This document shows positions 1 through 8,303 of a DNA stretch of 33,500 nucleotides, piece by piece. Numbering within the stretch: position 1 is the stretch's first letter; the number at the start of each line of letters is the position of its first letter. The stretch lies in contig CAXBPY010000032.1 of assembly GCA_963977675.1 (NCBI GenBank), positions 1 through 33,500 of the forward strand, given 5' to 3'. The stretch is from CAXBPY01 sp003455275 (GTDB lineage Bacteria > Bacteroidota > Bacteroidia > Chitinophagales > UBA10324). Under the pieces are notes generated by a model. That model was not told the origin of the DNA. It did not search any database and saw nothing but the letters and a program-made list of their open reading frames with translations. Made by a program: the position numbers and the translations under genes.

Positions 1-587
1 GATACCGGATCGAAACTAATTGAGTCGGCAGTCATAGTCATGGTCATCCCTTTTTCTCCAAATGAATATTCTAAGAGCATTCCGTTTATTTTTCCATAAT
101 AACTATTGGATTGAGAGGCAGCGGATTTAATTTCATCAGTGAAATAGGCGTAGAAAGTTTGATTGTCTTTGTTCATTTTAATGATTGCCTTTTTACAGTT
201 ATACCCTGCAATAACCTTAGTATCATTGGTTACAGTTATTTCATAATCGCTGTCTTTCGGCATATTTTTTCTTGCTTCCATTTGAGGTTTGTTCATCGTC
301 ACTTTGTATTTGTTTCCCATCATTTCCATAAGTAAGACATAATTGTTTTCATCTACTTCTATGGTTTTATTCTTAACAAAACCCATATCCATTTCAGTTG
401 CTGTTTTTCCATTCTTTATGTAAAATGTCATCATCATATTCTGAAGCATGGCCGAAGATTGAGGATCATCCACGCCGGACACTGACATTTTATATTTAAT
501 ACTTCCTTCAGTAAATATTTTTTGAGCTGAAGAAAAAAGTGGAAGAAGGGCAATAAGAATTGCAAATTGAAAAAATCTTTTATGCAT
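1..587 (-). CDS. Secreted DUF4412-like protein, 3' end outside window
   Basis: The frame is open from the ATG at 587 to the window edge, giving 195 visible codons, so the C-terminus is missing. The protein starts with a signal peptide (MHKRFFQFAILIALLPLFSSAQ, cut after the A of SSAQ in the usual Bacteroidota style). The mature part is polar and methionine-rich, with beta-strand-like stretches such as KYKMSVSG, KVTMNKPQME and VIAGYNCKKAIIKMN. 'I-GY-CKKA' followed by a 'YFTDEI' segment resembles DUF4412/GLPGLI-type periplasmic or outer-membrane-associated proteins of unknown function. That family assignment comes from memory of the pattern and is moderate. It is transcribed divergently from the PAP2 gene across a 99 bp gap. 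No Shine-Dalgarno is visible; the bases before the start are A/T-rich. Confidence 0.75.
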   Translation of the reverse strand, partial: MHKRFFQFAILIALLPLFSSAQKIFTEGSIKYKMSVSGVDDPQSSAMLQNMMMTFYIKNGKTATEMDMGFVKNKTIEVDENNYVLLMEMMGNKYKVTMNKPQMEARKNMPKDSDYEITVTNDTKVIAGYNCKKAIIKMNKDNQTFYAYFTDEIKSAASQSNSYYGKINGMLLEYSFGEKGMTMTMTADSISFDPV

Positions 588-686
588 GTTATTTAAATTT
601 AGATTTGAGCGGGCTAATGTATTGAAATAACCGAATGCATTTCCGACTGCCGTAAATATTTAGATTACTTATTTAATAATTTCGAA

Positions 687-1526
687 TTGAAAAAATTTTT
701 TACAATAATTCTTTTCTCGGTTTTTTTCATTCAAAGCTTTTTTTCCAAAGGCGAAATCGCTTTCAGAAAAAATATGAGGTTAAACTTTTGTTCCAATACC
801 CCAAAAATGATTGGCTGGAAAATATCTCTGAACGAAAATTCATTTTTTGAAAAAGCTGATTCACCAATCAATTACAAACCAAATTTGCTTTACTGGAAAT
901 CGTATGGAACAGACATTTATGATTATCTGAAAGCACCAATGAAATGGAAAGGAAATGAAATTGCCAATGCAACTTTTTTTCTTGGTGCTGCCACACTGAT
1001 GTATGCGAATGATGGGCTAATAATGAACGGCGTTCAACAGAATAAAACAGCTAGTACGACAGAGTTTGATAAATATGTTGAACCGCTTGGCCGGGGATAT
1101 ACTGTGCTTGGGGGAATGACTGCCTGTTATCTGGGTGGTTTGGTTTTTAAAAATGAAAAATTGCAGCGCGCCTCCCTGCAGGCAATAAAAGCCGGAGCAA
1201 TCACAAGTTTGTTTACACAGGCAACCAAACTTGTAACCCAACGCGCAAGGCCATATCAAAACCTCGGTCCATACTATTGGAATTCATTAAAGTCTACCGA
1301 CTATCGTTCATTTTTTTCAGGACATTCATCTTATGCTTTTTGCGCTGCAACAATGGTAGCTCTTTACTCAAAACATAAATGGGTTGACATTGCCGCCTAT
1401 ACGCTTGCAAGTTTTGTTGCATTTTCCAGAGTAAACGATTATAAGCATTGGGGATCTGATGTGTTTGTTGGGGCTATAGCCGGAATCACAATCTCCAATT
1501 TTGTTTTTCATTCTTCAAGATATTGA
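687..1526 (+). CDS. Phosphatase PAP2 family protein
   Basis: This is a membrane-associated acid phosphatase of the PAP2 superfamily (279 aa). All three signature motifs are present: K-x6-RP (KLVTQRARP, near residue 180), SGH (SFFSGHSS, near 210) and SR-x5-H-x3-D (SRVNDYKHWGSD, near 248). These supply the phosphate-binding Lys/Arg and the two catalytic His residues. Such enzymes dephosphorylate lipids such as undecaprenyl or phosphatidylglycerol phosphate; the exact substrate cannot be told here. The start is a TTG at 687. It is preferred to the next ATG (774) because it gives a clean N-terminal signal/anchor (KKFFTIILFSVFFIQSFF). The stop at 1524-1526 overlaps a possible TTG start of the next gene, so the two are probably co-transcribed. 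Confidence 0.9.
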   Translation: MKKFFTIILFSVFFIQSFFSKGEIAFRKNMRLNFCSNTPKMIGWKISLNENSFFEKADSPINYKPNLLYWKSYGTDIYDYLKAPMKWKGNEIANATFFLGAATLMYANDGLIMNGVQQNKTASTTEFDKYVEPLGRGYTVLGGMTACYLGGLVFKNEKLQRASLQAIKAGAITSLFTQATKLVTQRARPYQNLGPYYWNSLKSTDYRSFFSGHSSYAFCAATMVALYSKHKWVDIAAYTLASFVAFSRVNDYKHWGSDVFVGAIAGITISNFVFHSSRY

Positions 1527-1534
1527 ATTTTGTT

Positions 1535-2215
1535 ATGTCAGAAGATTTCATTCGAAAACTTATTTATGCTCATGCAGCCCTGGGTGGTGTGGCACTGCTC
1601 TCCGGATTTATTTCACTTATAGTTATAAAAGGAAATACGCTGCACCGGATAACTGGAAAAATATTTTTTTATGCAATGCTTTCAGGTGCATCACTCGGTA
1701 TTATAATTTCTGTTTTACCTCAACATAAAAACCCGTTTCTTTTTTCTATTGGAATTTTCAGTTCTTACATGATCCTTTCAGGAAAAAGAATTCTCGCATT
1801 GAAAAAATTATTCAAAGGAGAGAAGCCCGCCCTAACAGAATTTTTTCTTCCGGGTATAATGATTATTACGGGCGCAGGAATGCTGATCTATGGGTGTAAA
1901 ATGAAAATGAATGATAACAACAATGGAATTGTACTGATCGTATTTGCAGCAATTGGAATAATGATGTCAATAAGAGATTTCCTGATGTTAAGAAGCAAGC
2001 CAGCGGATAAAAAATTCTGGCTCTATCAACATATAACCAAAATGACCGGAGGATACATTGCTGCTGTCACGGCATTCATTGTTGTGAATGAAATTCTTCC
2101 GGGTTTATTTGGCTGGCTGACACCTACCGTGGTTGGAACAATTTATATCACCTATCATCAGTTTCGGTTTAGAAAGAGTGGTGAAAAAATTTTGGCAGAA
2201 AGAAAAATTGAATGA
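1535..2215 (+). CDS. Multi-pass membrane protein, DUF2306-like
   Basis: This integral membrane protein has about six to seven hydrophobic segments spread over 226 residues. HRITGKIFFYAML near the first third and YQHITKMTGGYIAAVTAFIVVN near the C-terminus are typical of the DUF2306 family, in which conserved His residues sit at helix ends. No enzymatic function is established for that family and I infer none. Start choice: ATG at 1535 lies 9 bases after the PAP2 stop. A TTG at 1523 overlaps that stop (TTGA) and would add four residues; because this genome uses TTG starts often, it stays possible and would imply translational coupling. No Shine-Dalgarno is visible. Confidence 0.75.
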   Translation: MSEDFIRKLIYAHAALGGVALLSGFISLIVIKGNTLHRITGKIFFYAMLSGASLGIIISVLPQHKNPFLFSIGIFSSYMILSGKRILALKKLFKGEKPALTEFFLPGIMIITGAGMLIYGCKMKMNDNNNGIVLIVFAAIGIMMSIRDFLMLRSKPADKKFWLYQHITKMTGGYIAAVTAFIVVNEILPGLFGWLTPTVVGTIYITYHQFRFRKSGEKILAERKIE

Positions 2216-2232
2216 AGAAAAATTGTGTTTGC

Positions 2233-2260
2233 AAATAACTAATAACCTATAACGAATAAC
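2233..2260 (+). repeat. Four 7-bp units (NNATAAC) abutting the rsmI start
   Basis: Four consecutive heptamers (2233-2239, 2240-2246, 2247-2253, 2254-2260) all end in ATAAC and differ only in the first two bases. The last unit directly touches the TTG start codon of rsmI. The sense strand is nearly G-free. The array occupies much of the gap after the 2215 stop. Confidence 0.8.
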
Positions 2261-2926
2261 TTGCTCTACATCGTTCCAACTCCTATAGGTAATCTTGAAG
2301 ACATCACACTTCGGGCTATTCGTGTTTTGAAAGAAGTGAATTTGATTTTGTGTGAAGACACACGCACGAGCGGTGTATTGTTAAGGCATTTTGAAATCGG
2401 AACGAAAACTTTTGGCTTCCATCAGAACAATGAACACGCTGCAACCCCTCAATTGATTCAGCGAATGAAATCCGGAGAAACAATGGCAATGATCAGCGAC
2501 GCCGGAACGCCCGGAATTTCTGATGCCGCCTTTCTTCTTGTGCGCGAGTGTGTGAAAGAAAATATTCCGGTTGAGTGCTTGCCCGGTGCAGTTGCATTTG
2601 TTCCTGCGTTGGTAGAATCAGGATTACCAATGAGCAGTTTTTGTTTCGAAGGATTTCTTCCCCACAAAAAAGGAAGACAATCAAAACTGAAATCGCTTAG
2701 TGAAGAAACGCGCACCATTATTTTCTATGAATCACCAAATCGTTTGGTGAAACTGCTTAATGAATTGAAAGAACATTTCGGGGAAACAAGGCAGGCAAGT
2801 GTTTCGCGCGAGCTCACAAAACTTCATGCAGAAACTGTTCGTGGTTCAGTTACTGAATTGATTGCTCACTTCACTGCCGTTGAACCAAGAGGGGAAATTG
2901 TTTTGGTGGTGGAAGGTAAAAATTAG
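2261..2926 (+). CDS. rsmI: 16S rRNA (cytidine1402-2'-O)-methyltransferase
   Basis: RsmI 2'-O-methylates C1402 of 16S rRNA in the decoding centre, using S-adenosylmethionine. The sequence has the full family pattern: N-terminal LYIVPTPIGNLEDITLRA, LCEDTRTSGVLL, the SAM-binding loop MISDAGTPGISDAAF, YESPNRLVKLL, and VSRELTKLHAETVRG near the C-terminus. At 221 aa it is shorter than the E. coli enzyme, as in many Bacteroidota, because the C-terminal extension is missing. The start is TTG at 2261: an in-frame stop lies at 2243-2245 and no ATG or GTG intervenes, so the start is well fixed. A heptamer array touches the start. prfB follows in the same direction after 63 bp, and both act on the ribosomal decoding step. 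Confidence 0.97.
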   Translation: MLYIVPTPIGNLEDITLRAIRVLKEVNLILCEDTRTSGVLLRHFEIGTKTFGFHQNNEHAATPQLIQRMKSGETMAMISDAGTPGISDAAFLLVRECVKENIPVECLPGAVAFVPALVESGLPMSSFCFEGFLPHKKGRQSKLKSLSEETRTIIFYESPNRLVKLLNELKEHFGETRQASVSRELTKLHAETVRGSVTELIAHFTAVEPRGEIVLVVEGKN

Positions 2927-2936
2927 TAACTGTTAC

Positions 2937-2971
2937 TGACCACAAGCCACTAACCACCAACCACTTTCACA
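2937..2971 (+). repeat. 7-bp array (NNNCCAC) in the prfB leader
   Basis: Four heptamers end in CCAC (2937-2943, 2944-2950, 2951-2957, 2958-2964), followed by a related unit TTTCACA. They begin ten bases after the rsmI stop codon and end 18 bases before the prfB ATG. The sense strand is strongly G-poor, as in the rsmI leader array, but the unit sequence is different. Confidence 0.75.
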
Positions 2972-2989
2972 ATTATCATTGCGCCCACT

Positions 2990-4073
2990 ATGACACAAGA
3001 TCAACTAAAAGATATAAAGAGCCGCACTGCGGCGCTGAGGAGGTTTCTTTGACCTCGACACGAGGAAAGAAAAACTGAAAGAAGACGAATTAAAAACTGC
3101 TGATCCCGATTTCTGGAACAACCCGCAGAAAGCACAAACGCTTTTGAAGGAAGTGAAATCGAGCAAAAGTTGGATTGAACACTACGAGTCAGTAGAATCA
3201 AAAGTGAACGACCTTGATGTGCTCTATGAATTTTACAATGCCGGTGAAGGAAGCGCCGAAGATGTAGAAACAAATTATCAATCATCACTCACAGCGCTTG
3301 AAGAGTTGGAGTTCCGGAGCACTTTCACTTCTGCTGAAGATGAAATGAGTGCGGTGGTTGAAATTAATTCCGGCGCAGGTGGAACAGAGAGTCAGGATTG
3401 GGTGGAGATGCTTCGTCGCATGTATATCATGTATGGAGAGAAGAAGGGCTACAAAATTTCAGAGATTGACACACAGTATGGCGAGGTTGCAGGAATAAAA
3501 TCTTGCACGCTAGAGTTTGACGGGGAGTTTGCATTTGGCTATTTGAAGTCAGAATCGGGAGTTCATCGGCTGGTGCGCATTTCACCTTTCGACAGCAATG
3601 CGCGGCGTCACACTTCGTTTGCTTCCGTGTTTGTTTATCCGTTAGTTGACGACACCATCAACATTGAAATAAATCCTGCTGACATATCGTGGGATACCTA
3701 TCGCGCAGGCGGCAAAGGCGGACAGAATGTAAACAAAGTAGAAACTGCTGTTCGCCTGAAACACGCACCTTCAGGCATTGTTATCGAGTGCCAGATTGAG
3801 CGAAGCCAGCTCGCAAATAAGGAACATGCCTTGAAAATGCTGAAGAGTAAATTGTATGAAGAAGAAATTCGCAAGCGCAACGAAGCGCGCGATCAGGTGG
3901 AAGCAGGAAAAATGAAAATTGAGTGGGGAAGTCAAATCAGAAATTATGTGATGCACCCATACAAGCTCGTGAAAGATGCGCGAACAGGATACGAAACCGG
4001 AAATGTTCAGTCAGTAATGGATGGCAATCTCGATGATTTCATCAAAGCATTTTTAATGAAACAAGTCAAGTAA
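2990..4073 (+). CDS. prfB: Peptide chain release factor 2, programmed +1 frameshift
   Basis: RF2 recognises UGA and UAA stop codons and triggers peptide release. Translation starts at ATG 2990 (MTQDQLKDIKSRTAALRRFL), reaches an in-frame TGA at 3050-3052 after 20 codons, and continues in the +1 frame from GAC at 3051 (DLDTRKEKLKEDELK, then DPDFWNNPQKAQ). The product is 360 aa, close to the 365 aa of E. coli RF2. The stop-reading tripeptide SPF (VRISPFDSNARRHTSFASV) and the catalytic GGQ loop (YRAGGKGGQNVNKVET) are intact. A purely in-frame reading would begin at the TTG at 3144 and wrongly lose about 50 N-terminal residues. The gene is autoregulated: low RF2 slows termination at the TGA and favours frameshifting. 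Confidence 0.97.
3038..3053 (+). promoter_or_regulatory. prfB programmed +1 frameshift site
   Basis: The site reads AGG AGG TTT CTT TGA C. It holds an internal Shine-Dalgarno-like AGGAGG, three bases of spacing, the slippery CTT codon and the in-frame TGA followed by C. The order and spacing equal those of the well-known E. coli prfB site. The ribosome slips from CTT to TTT and resumes at GAC 3051. Confidence 0.95.
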
Positions 4074-4111
4074 GATTTTAGAATTAGGATTTTAGAATTA
4101 AGATTTTTTTT
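4074..4111 (+). repeat. 7-bp array filling the prfB to 4112-gene gap
   Basis: Immediately after the prfB TAA, heptamers follow without a break: GATTTTA, GAATTAG, then the same pair with its last base changed to A, then GATTTTT and a T-run running into the TTG start at 4112. Viewed another way it is a 14-bp unit repeated about 2.5 times. The entire 38-base intergenic gap is in this register. Confidence 0.8.
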
Positions 4112-6403
4112 TTGGAAAAAATATTTCAATATAGAAATAGGAGAGTGGGATTGGCTGGAATTGTTTGCCTGACTTCAATTGTTGTTTGCGGTTATTTTTT
4201 TCCGATTGTACTTCATCCTGACTCATATTTTTTTGCTACAGGAGGAGATGCCACAAAAAATTATTATGTGCCGGCATATTATTCTAAGTATGATTCAGGT
4301 TTAAGGTTTACAGGAATGAATTATCCGTATGGAGAAAATATTCTTTATACTGATGGAAGTTTTCCTGTGTCATGGATGCTGCAGAAGTTGGAGCATTCAG
4401 GGATTCCGCTTACAGATAACACTACGGCTGTCATAAATTATTTGATTCTGATTTCAATAGTGCTGTGTGGCGTTTTTCTGTTTCTTCTTCTTCATGAATT
4501 CGGAATAGCAACCTTGTTTGCTGTTTCATTTTCTCTCTGCATCACCATGCTTGCACCGCAAGTGCAGCGAATTATTGCGCACTATAGCATGGCGCATCTG
4601 TGGTTCATTCCGGCAATGCTTTTTTTTATTTTCAAAATAATTTATGATCAAAAAAAATTAAAGTGGCTTTTATCCGGTTTGCTTCTCAGTTTGTTTTATG
4701 GATTCATGCACCTCTATAACACTGCAGTTATTTCCGCCTTGATTTTTTCAATTGCAGTTTTTTACTGTTTTCCTTTTTTTAGAAAAAATATTTTCAGTTG
4801 GAAAATATTTTCATTCCTTTTAACGCTTGCATTCATTCCACTGTTACTCCTTCAGGGTTTCATTGCATTCACCGATACTGTTCACGATCGAATTAAAGTT
4901 CCGTGGGGATTCGATTTCAGTTTCGCAACGCGCAAAAGCGTTTTCATTCCACCCGACTGGAATCCATTTAATTTTTATCCTAATGATCAGCTTTATCAGG
5001 AAGGATATAATTATGTCGGGTTAGTAGCGATTGCGGCGATTGCATTTTATCTTGTCTATCTCATTTCCGTTTTATTAAAGCGGCCTGTGTTTGGGTTTCT
5101 AAAAGCAGTTCATCCTTTTGTGGTATTGCTTGTGTTTGCATCGGTTCCGGTTCTTCTTCATTCAATGTGCATACCGTGGAAGTATGATTTCATTCGACCT
5201 GTTGTTGATGAGTATTCTGTTTTGAGTCAATTCCGCGCACTCGGTAGGTTTGGCTGGGATTTTTATTTCGCTGCATCTATTTTGAGTGCAGTAGTTCTTT
5301 CGACTCTCATCAAATATTTTTTAACTGTAAAGAAAATTTATGTAGCGGTCACTCTGTTTGTTGTGAATTCATTTGTCTGGTCGCGTGAAGGAAGGGCAAA
5401 TTTTTACCAGGTAAAAAAATATCATCAAGATACCAAAGTAGCAGATTCCTATTGGAAGAATCCTTCTTATTACAACGCACTTGCATCAGCAGGATACCAT
5501 CCGCAAGATTTTCAGTCAATGATTGGACTGCCGTTTTTTCATAAAGGCTCGGAGAAATTTTGGATTGAGGCATCGTGGAGCGCAGAAGAAGCATTTAAGA
5601 TTTCATACAATCTTCATTTGCCAATGTGTAATGCATATTTGGGAAGAACATCACTTTCAGAAACTGAAAATATTATTCAGCTAAGCAGCAACGATTTGAT
5701 TGAGAAAAATATTCTGAATGATTTCCCTAATGGAAAACCGCTGCTTGTTTTTTATACAGGAGAACCACTCACTGAAAATCAAAAATCTTTTTTAAGCAAA
5801 TGCGATTCAATAACAAAGGCGGAAACGGTCACTTTTTACAAATTGGATCTGAATAAACTGAAGACTGATTATACTCAGGTAAGAACAAAATTTATTACTC
5901 AAAAAGATTCACTCTATGATGAAAAATATTTAGCGACAACAGATTCTCTGAATCAAATCATTTACAAATCATTTTCCTCAGAAAATAATTCTTTTCTTAA
6001 AAAAGGAACTTACTACGATTCGGCAAAAGTGATTTTGTATTCTGGCCAAATAAGGGCACAGAGAGGTTCTACTCCGTACGAGGTTTCCGTTTGGGAAAAA
6101 ATTTATCGCGACACATACGATTTTGCATGGTTCAACTTTAAACAATACAATGAAAACGGAATTCTTGTTAATGAGCAAAACTTTACAGGCAATAACTCAA
6201 CAGACATATTTAATGGATGGATGCAATTAAAATATTCATTCATCACTTCGGGGAGAAATGATTCAATTGTCTGTTCACTGCGCGGAAAATTTTTAGAGTT
6301 TTCTGAATTGCTGATCAAGCCGCAAAAAGCCGAAGTCTATACTCATTTAAATTCTAACGGATCATTTGTTGTCAATAATTATTTCATTCCTGCAAATCAT
6401 TGA
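4112..6403 (+). CDS. Large polytopic membrane protein, GT-C-like
   Basis: The N-terminal ~430 residues contain about ten hydrophobic helices. The remaining ~330 residues are soluble and predicted to lie outside the membrane. The first external loop holds acidic and aromatic motifs (GGDATKNYYVPAYY, MNYPYGENILYTDGSFP) like those in GT-C-fold glycosyltransferases and related proteins (GT39, DUF6311-type, YfhO-like) that use polyprenyl-linked sugars. The Asp of GGD is in the place expected for a GT-C catalytic or metal-binding acid; this is inference. The start is TTG at 4112, right after the heptamer array; MEKIFQYRNRRVG gives a short basic N-terminus before helix 1. The MsbA-type exporter downstream suggests an envelope-polymer or lipid context but does not prove it. 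Confidence 0.7.
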   Translation: MEKIFQYRNRRVGLAGIVCLTSIVVCGYFFPIVLHPDSYFFATGGDATKNYYVPAYYSKYDSGLRFTGMNYPYGENILYTDGSFPVSWMLQKLEHSGIPLTDNTTAVINYLILISIVLCGVFLFLLLHEFGIATLFAVSFSLCITMLAPQVQRIIAHYSMAHLWFIPAMLFFIFKIIYDQKKLKWLLSGLLLSLFYGFMHLYNTAVISALIFSIAVFYCFPFFRKNIFSWKIFSFLLTLAFIPLLLLQGFIAFTDTVHDRIKVPWGFDFSFATRKSVFIPPDWNPFNFYPNDQLYQEGYNYVGLVAIAAIAFYLVYLISVLLKRPVFGFLKAVHPFVVLLVFASVPVLLHSMCIPWKYDFIRPVVDEYSVLSQFRALGRFGWDFYFAASILSAVVLSTLIKYFLTVKKIYVAVTLFVVNSFVWSREGRANFYQVKKYHQDTKVADSYWKNPSYYNALASAGYHPQDFQSMIGLPFFHKGSEKFWIEASWSAEEAFKISYNLHLPMCNAYLGRTSLSETENIIQLSSNDLIEKNILNDFPNGKPLLVFYTGEPLTENQKSFLSKCDSITKAETVTFYKLDLNKLKTDYTQVRTKFITQKDSLYDEKYLATTDSLNQIIYKSFSSENNSFLKKGTYYDSAKVILYSGQIRAQRGSTPYEVSVWEKIYRDTYDFAWFNFKQYNENGILVNEQNFTGNNSTDIFNGWMQLKYSFITSGRNDSIVCSLRGKFLEFSELLIKPQKAEVYTHLNSNGSFVVNNYFIPANH

Positions 6404-6489
6404 TAAAATAATTTCCATTCGCAATTAGTATTGTGAACTTTTAAAACTTCCGGTGGTTTGAATAAAATCCGAATAGCAAAGCAAATAGT

Positions 6490-8253
6490 ATGAAACTACT
6501 TTACAGTTATTTAAAACATTTTTACCCGCTGCTGATTCTTGCCCTTGTTCTGGCTGCGGTTAATACAAGCTTCAGCATGCTTGATCCTTTTATACTCGGA
6601 AAAATTCTCGACAACTATGCACTGAAATTTTCAGCCTACACACTTAGTCAGTTTGTGAAGGGAGTGGGTTTGCTTTTGTTGGCCAGCATGGGTGTAGCGA
6701 TGGTGAGCCGAATTACTAAAAACTTTCAGGACTATTTTGTTAATGTAATCATTCAAAGATTAGGCGCCAGAATGTATACCGACGGAATCAGGCATTCATT
6801 GGAATTGCCATACGAAGAATTCGAAGATCAGCGTAGCGGCGAAACACTTGGCAGGTTACAAAAAGTGCGCAGCGATGTAGAGAAACTGATGAACGCATTT
6901 GTAAATGTGCTCTTCACTTCAATTGTTGGGATCGTGTTCGTAACGATCTATTGCATCAGTGTCAAATGGATCATTGCTCCGATATATTTTTCAATGATTC
7001 CGATTATCGGAATTATTTCTTCTGTGTTAAGTAAACGGATAAAAAAAATTCAGAAAACAATTGTTGCTGAAACAACATCACTCGCCGGTTCCACCACTGA
7101 ATCGCTTCGCAATATTGAATTGGTGAAAAGCCTCGGGTTGTCACAACAGGAAATATCGCGGCTCAATTCCACCACTCAAAAAATCCTGAAACTTGAATTG
7201 AAGAAAGTTCGATACATCCGAAGTTTATCTTTCATTCAGGGAACCATTGTAAATTTTTTGCGCACCACCATTATTGGTTTGATGATGTACCTCATTTTCA
7301 CTCAACAAATTCATCCCGGTCAGTTCGTTACTCTTTTGTTCTACAGCTTTTTCATTTTTGGTCCGCTTCAGGAATTGGGAAATATCATTAACACTTACCG
7401 CGAAGCAGAAGCTTCATTGGAAAATTTCCAATCGATTATGAATAAAAAACCGGAACAAAAACCCGCGCATCCTGCACGGATTGAAAAAGTAAATTCCATT
7501 TCATTTGATCAGGTGAGTTTTAAGCATCAGAGTGCAACACAGAATGCGTTAACAGATATTTCATTCAAGGTAAATGTTGGCGACACCATTGCGTTTGTTG
7601 GACCCAGTGGCAGCGGAAAAACCACTTTGGTGAAATTGTTAGTCGGTTTATATAGTCCTAAGCAGGGATTTATTAAATACAATGATCAGGAAGGAAGTAA
7701 CATTAATTTCGATGACCTGAGAAGTCAGATTGGTTTCGTAACTCAGGATGCACAATTATTCAGTGGTACTATTCGGGAGAATCTTCTTTTCGTTAATCCG
7801 AATGCAACGGACCAGGAGTGTCTCGATGTATTGGAAAAAGCTGCAAGCCATTCATTGCTAAGCAGGGCTGATAAAGGATTGGATACGGTGATTGGAGAAG
7901 GAGGAATGAAAGTTTCAGGCGGAGAAAAACAACGACTGAGCATTGCGCGGGCATTGCTTCGCGACCCCAATCTTATTGTATTTGATGAAGCCACATCTGC
8001 ACTCGATTCACTAACCGAAGAAGAAATTACAGCTACCATCCGCGACATTTCTGATAACAGAAAACACATCACGATTTTAATTGCACACCGACTCAGCACC
8101 ATTATGCACGCCGACAAAATTTTTGTGTTAGAGAACGGAAAGATTTCTGAAAGTGGTAAGCACGCTGAATTGCTTGAAACAAAAGGATTATACTACGCGA
8201 TGTGGCGCCAGCAAATTGGGGAAAGAAAAAGAGTGATGCAGGCGGCAGTTTAG
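6490..8253 (+). CDS. ABC exporter, fused permease and ATPase (MsbA-like)
   Basis: This is a half-transporter of 587 aa that would work as a dimer in the inner membrane. The N-terminal ~310 residues form the six-helix ABC transmembrane domain. The ATPase domain follows with Walker A GPSGSGKTT (residues 371-379), Q-loop VTQDAQLFSGTIRENL, signature VSGGEKQ (475-481), Walker B NLIVFDEATSALDS and H-loop IAHRLSTI. All catalytic motifs are intact. Such proteins export lipids, lipopolysaccharide precursors, peptides or drugs; the substrate cannot be read from sequence. It has an ordinary ATG start with an 86 bp gap upstream, in which I see no repeat array or clear promoter. Confidence 0.92.
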   Translation: MKLLYSYLKHFYPLLILALVLAAVNTSFSMLDPFILGKILDNYALKFSAYTLSQFVKGVGLLLLASMGVAMVSRITKNFQDYFVNVIIQRLGARMYTDGIRHSLELPYEEFEDQRSGETLGRLQKVRSDVEKLMNAFVNVLFTSIVGIVFVTIYCISVKWIIAPIYFSMIPIIGIISSVLSKRIKKIQKTIVAETTSLAGSTTESLRNIELVKSLGLSQQEISRLNSTTQKILKLELKKVRYIRSLSFIQGTIVNFLRTTIIGLMMYLIFTQQIHPGQFVTLLFYSFFIFGPLQELGNIINTYREAEASLENFQSIMNKKPEQKPAHPARIEKVNSISFDQVSFKHQSATQNALTDISFKVNVGDTIAFVGPSGSGKTTLVKLLVGLYSPKQGFIKYNDQEGSNINFDDLRSQIGFVTQDAQLFSGTIRENLLFVNPNATDQECLDVLEKAASHSLLSRADKGLDTVIGEGGMKVSGGEKQRLSIARALLRDPNLIVFDEATSALDSLTEEEITATIRDISDNRKHITILIAHRLSTIMHADKIFVLENGKISESGKHAELLETKGLYYAMWRQQIGERKRVMQAAV

Positions 8254-8303
8254 TGTTGCTGTTGTTCTCTTGAAATTTATTTTCGTCAGCTCAAATTTTC
8301 AGA

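Noticed and set aside
2233..2260. Heptamer arrays read as CRISPR, phage attachment sites or IS ends
   Set aside because: Units are too short and contiguous, without spacers, inverted ends, target duplications or nearby recombinase genes.
3038..3043. AGGAGG as a ribosome binding site for a downstream start
   Set aside because: No start codon lies at a suitable distance; it is the frameshift stimulator within prfB.
3144..4073. prfB as a simple gene starting at TTG 3144
   Set aside because: It would drop about 50 conserved N-terminal residues; the upstream frame plus +1 shift at 3050 restores the full RF2.
7743..8117. Minus-strand frame of 124 residues opposite the ABC exporter ATPase domain
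   Set aside because: It is Ser/Arg-rich translation of the antisense strand of conserved ABC motifs.
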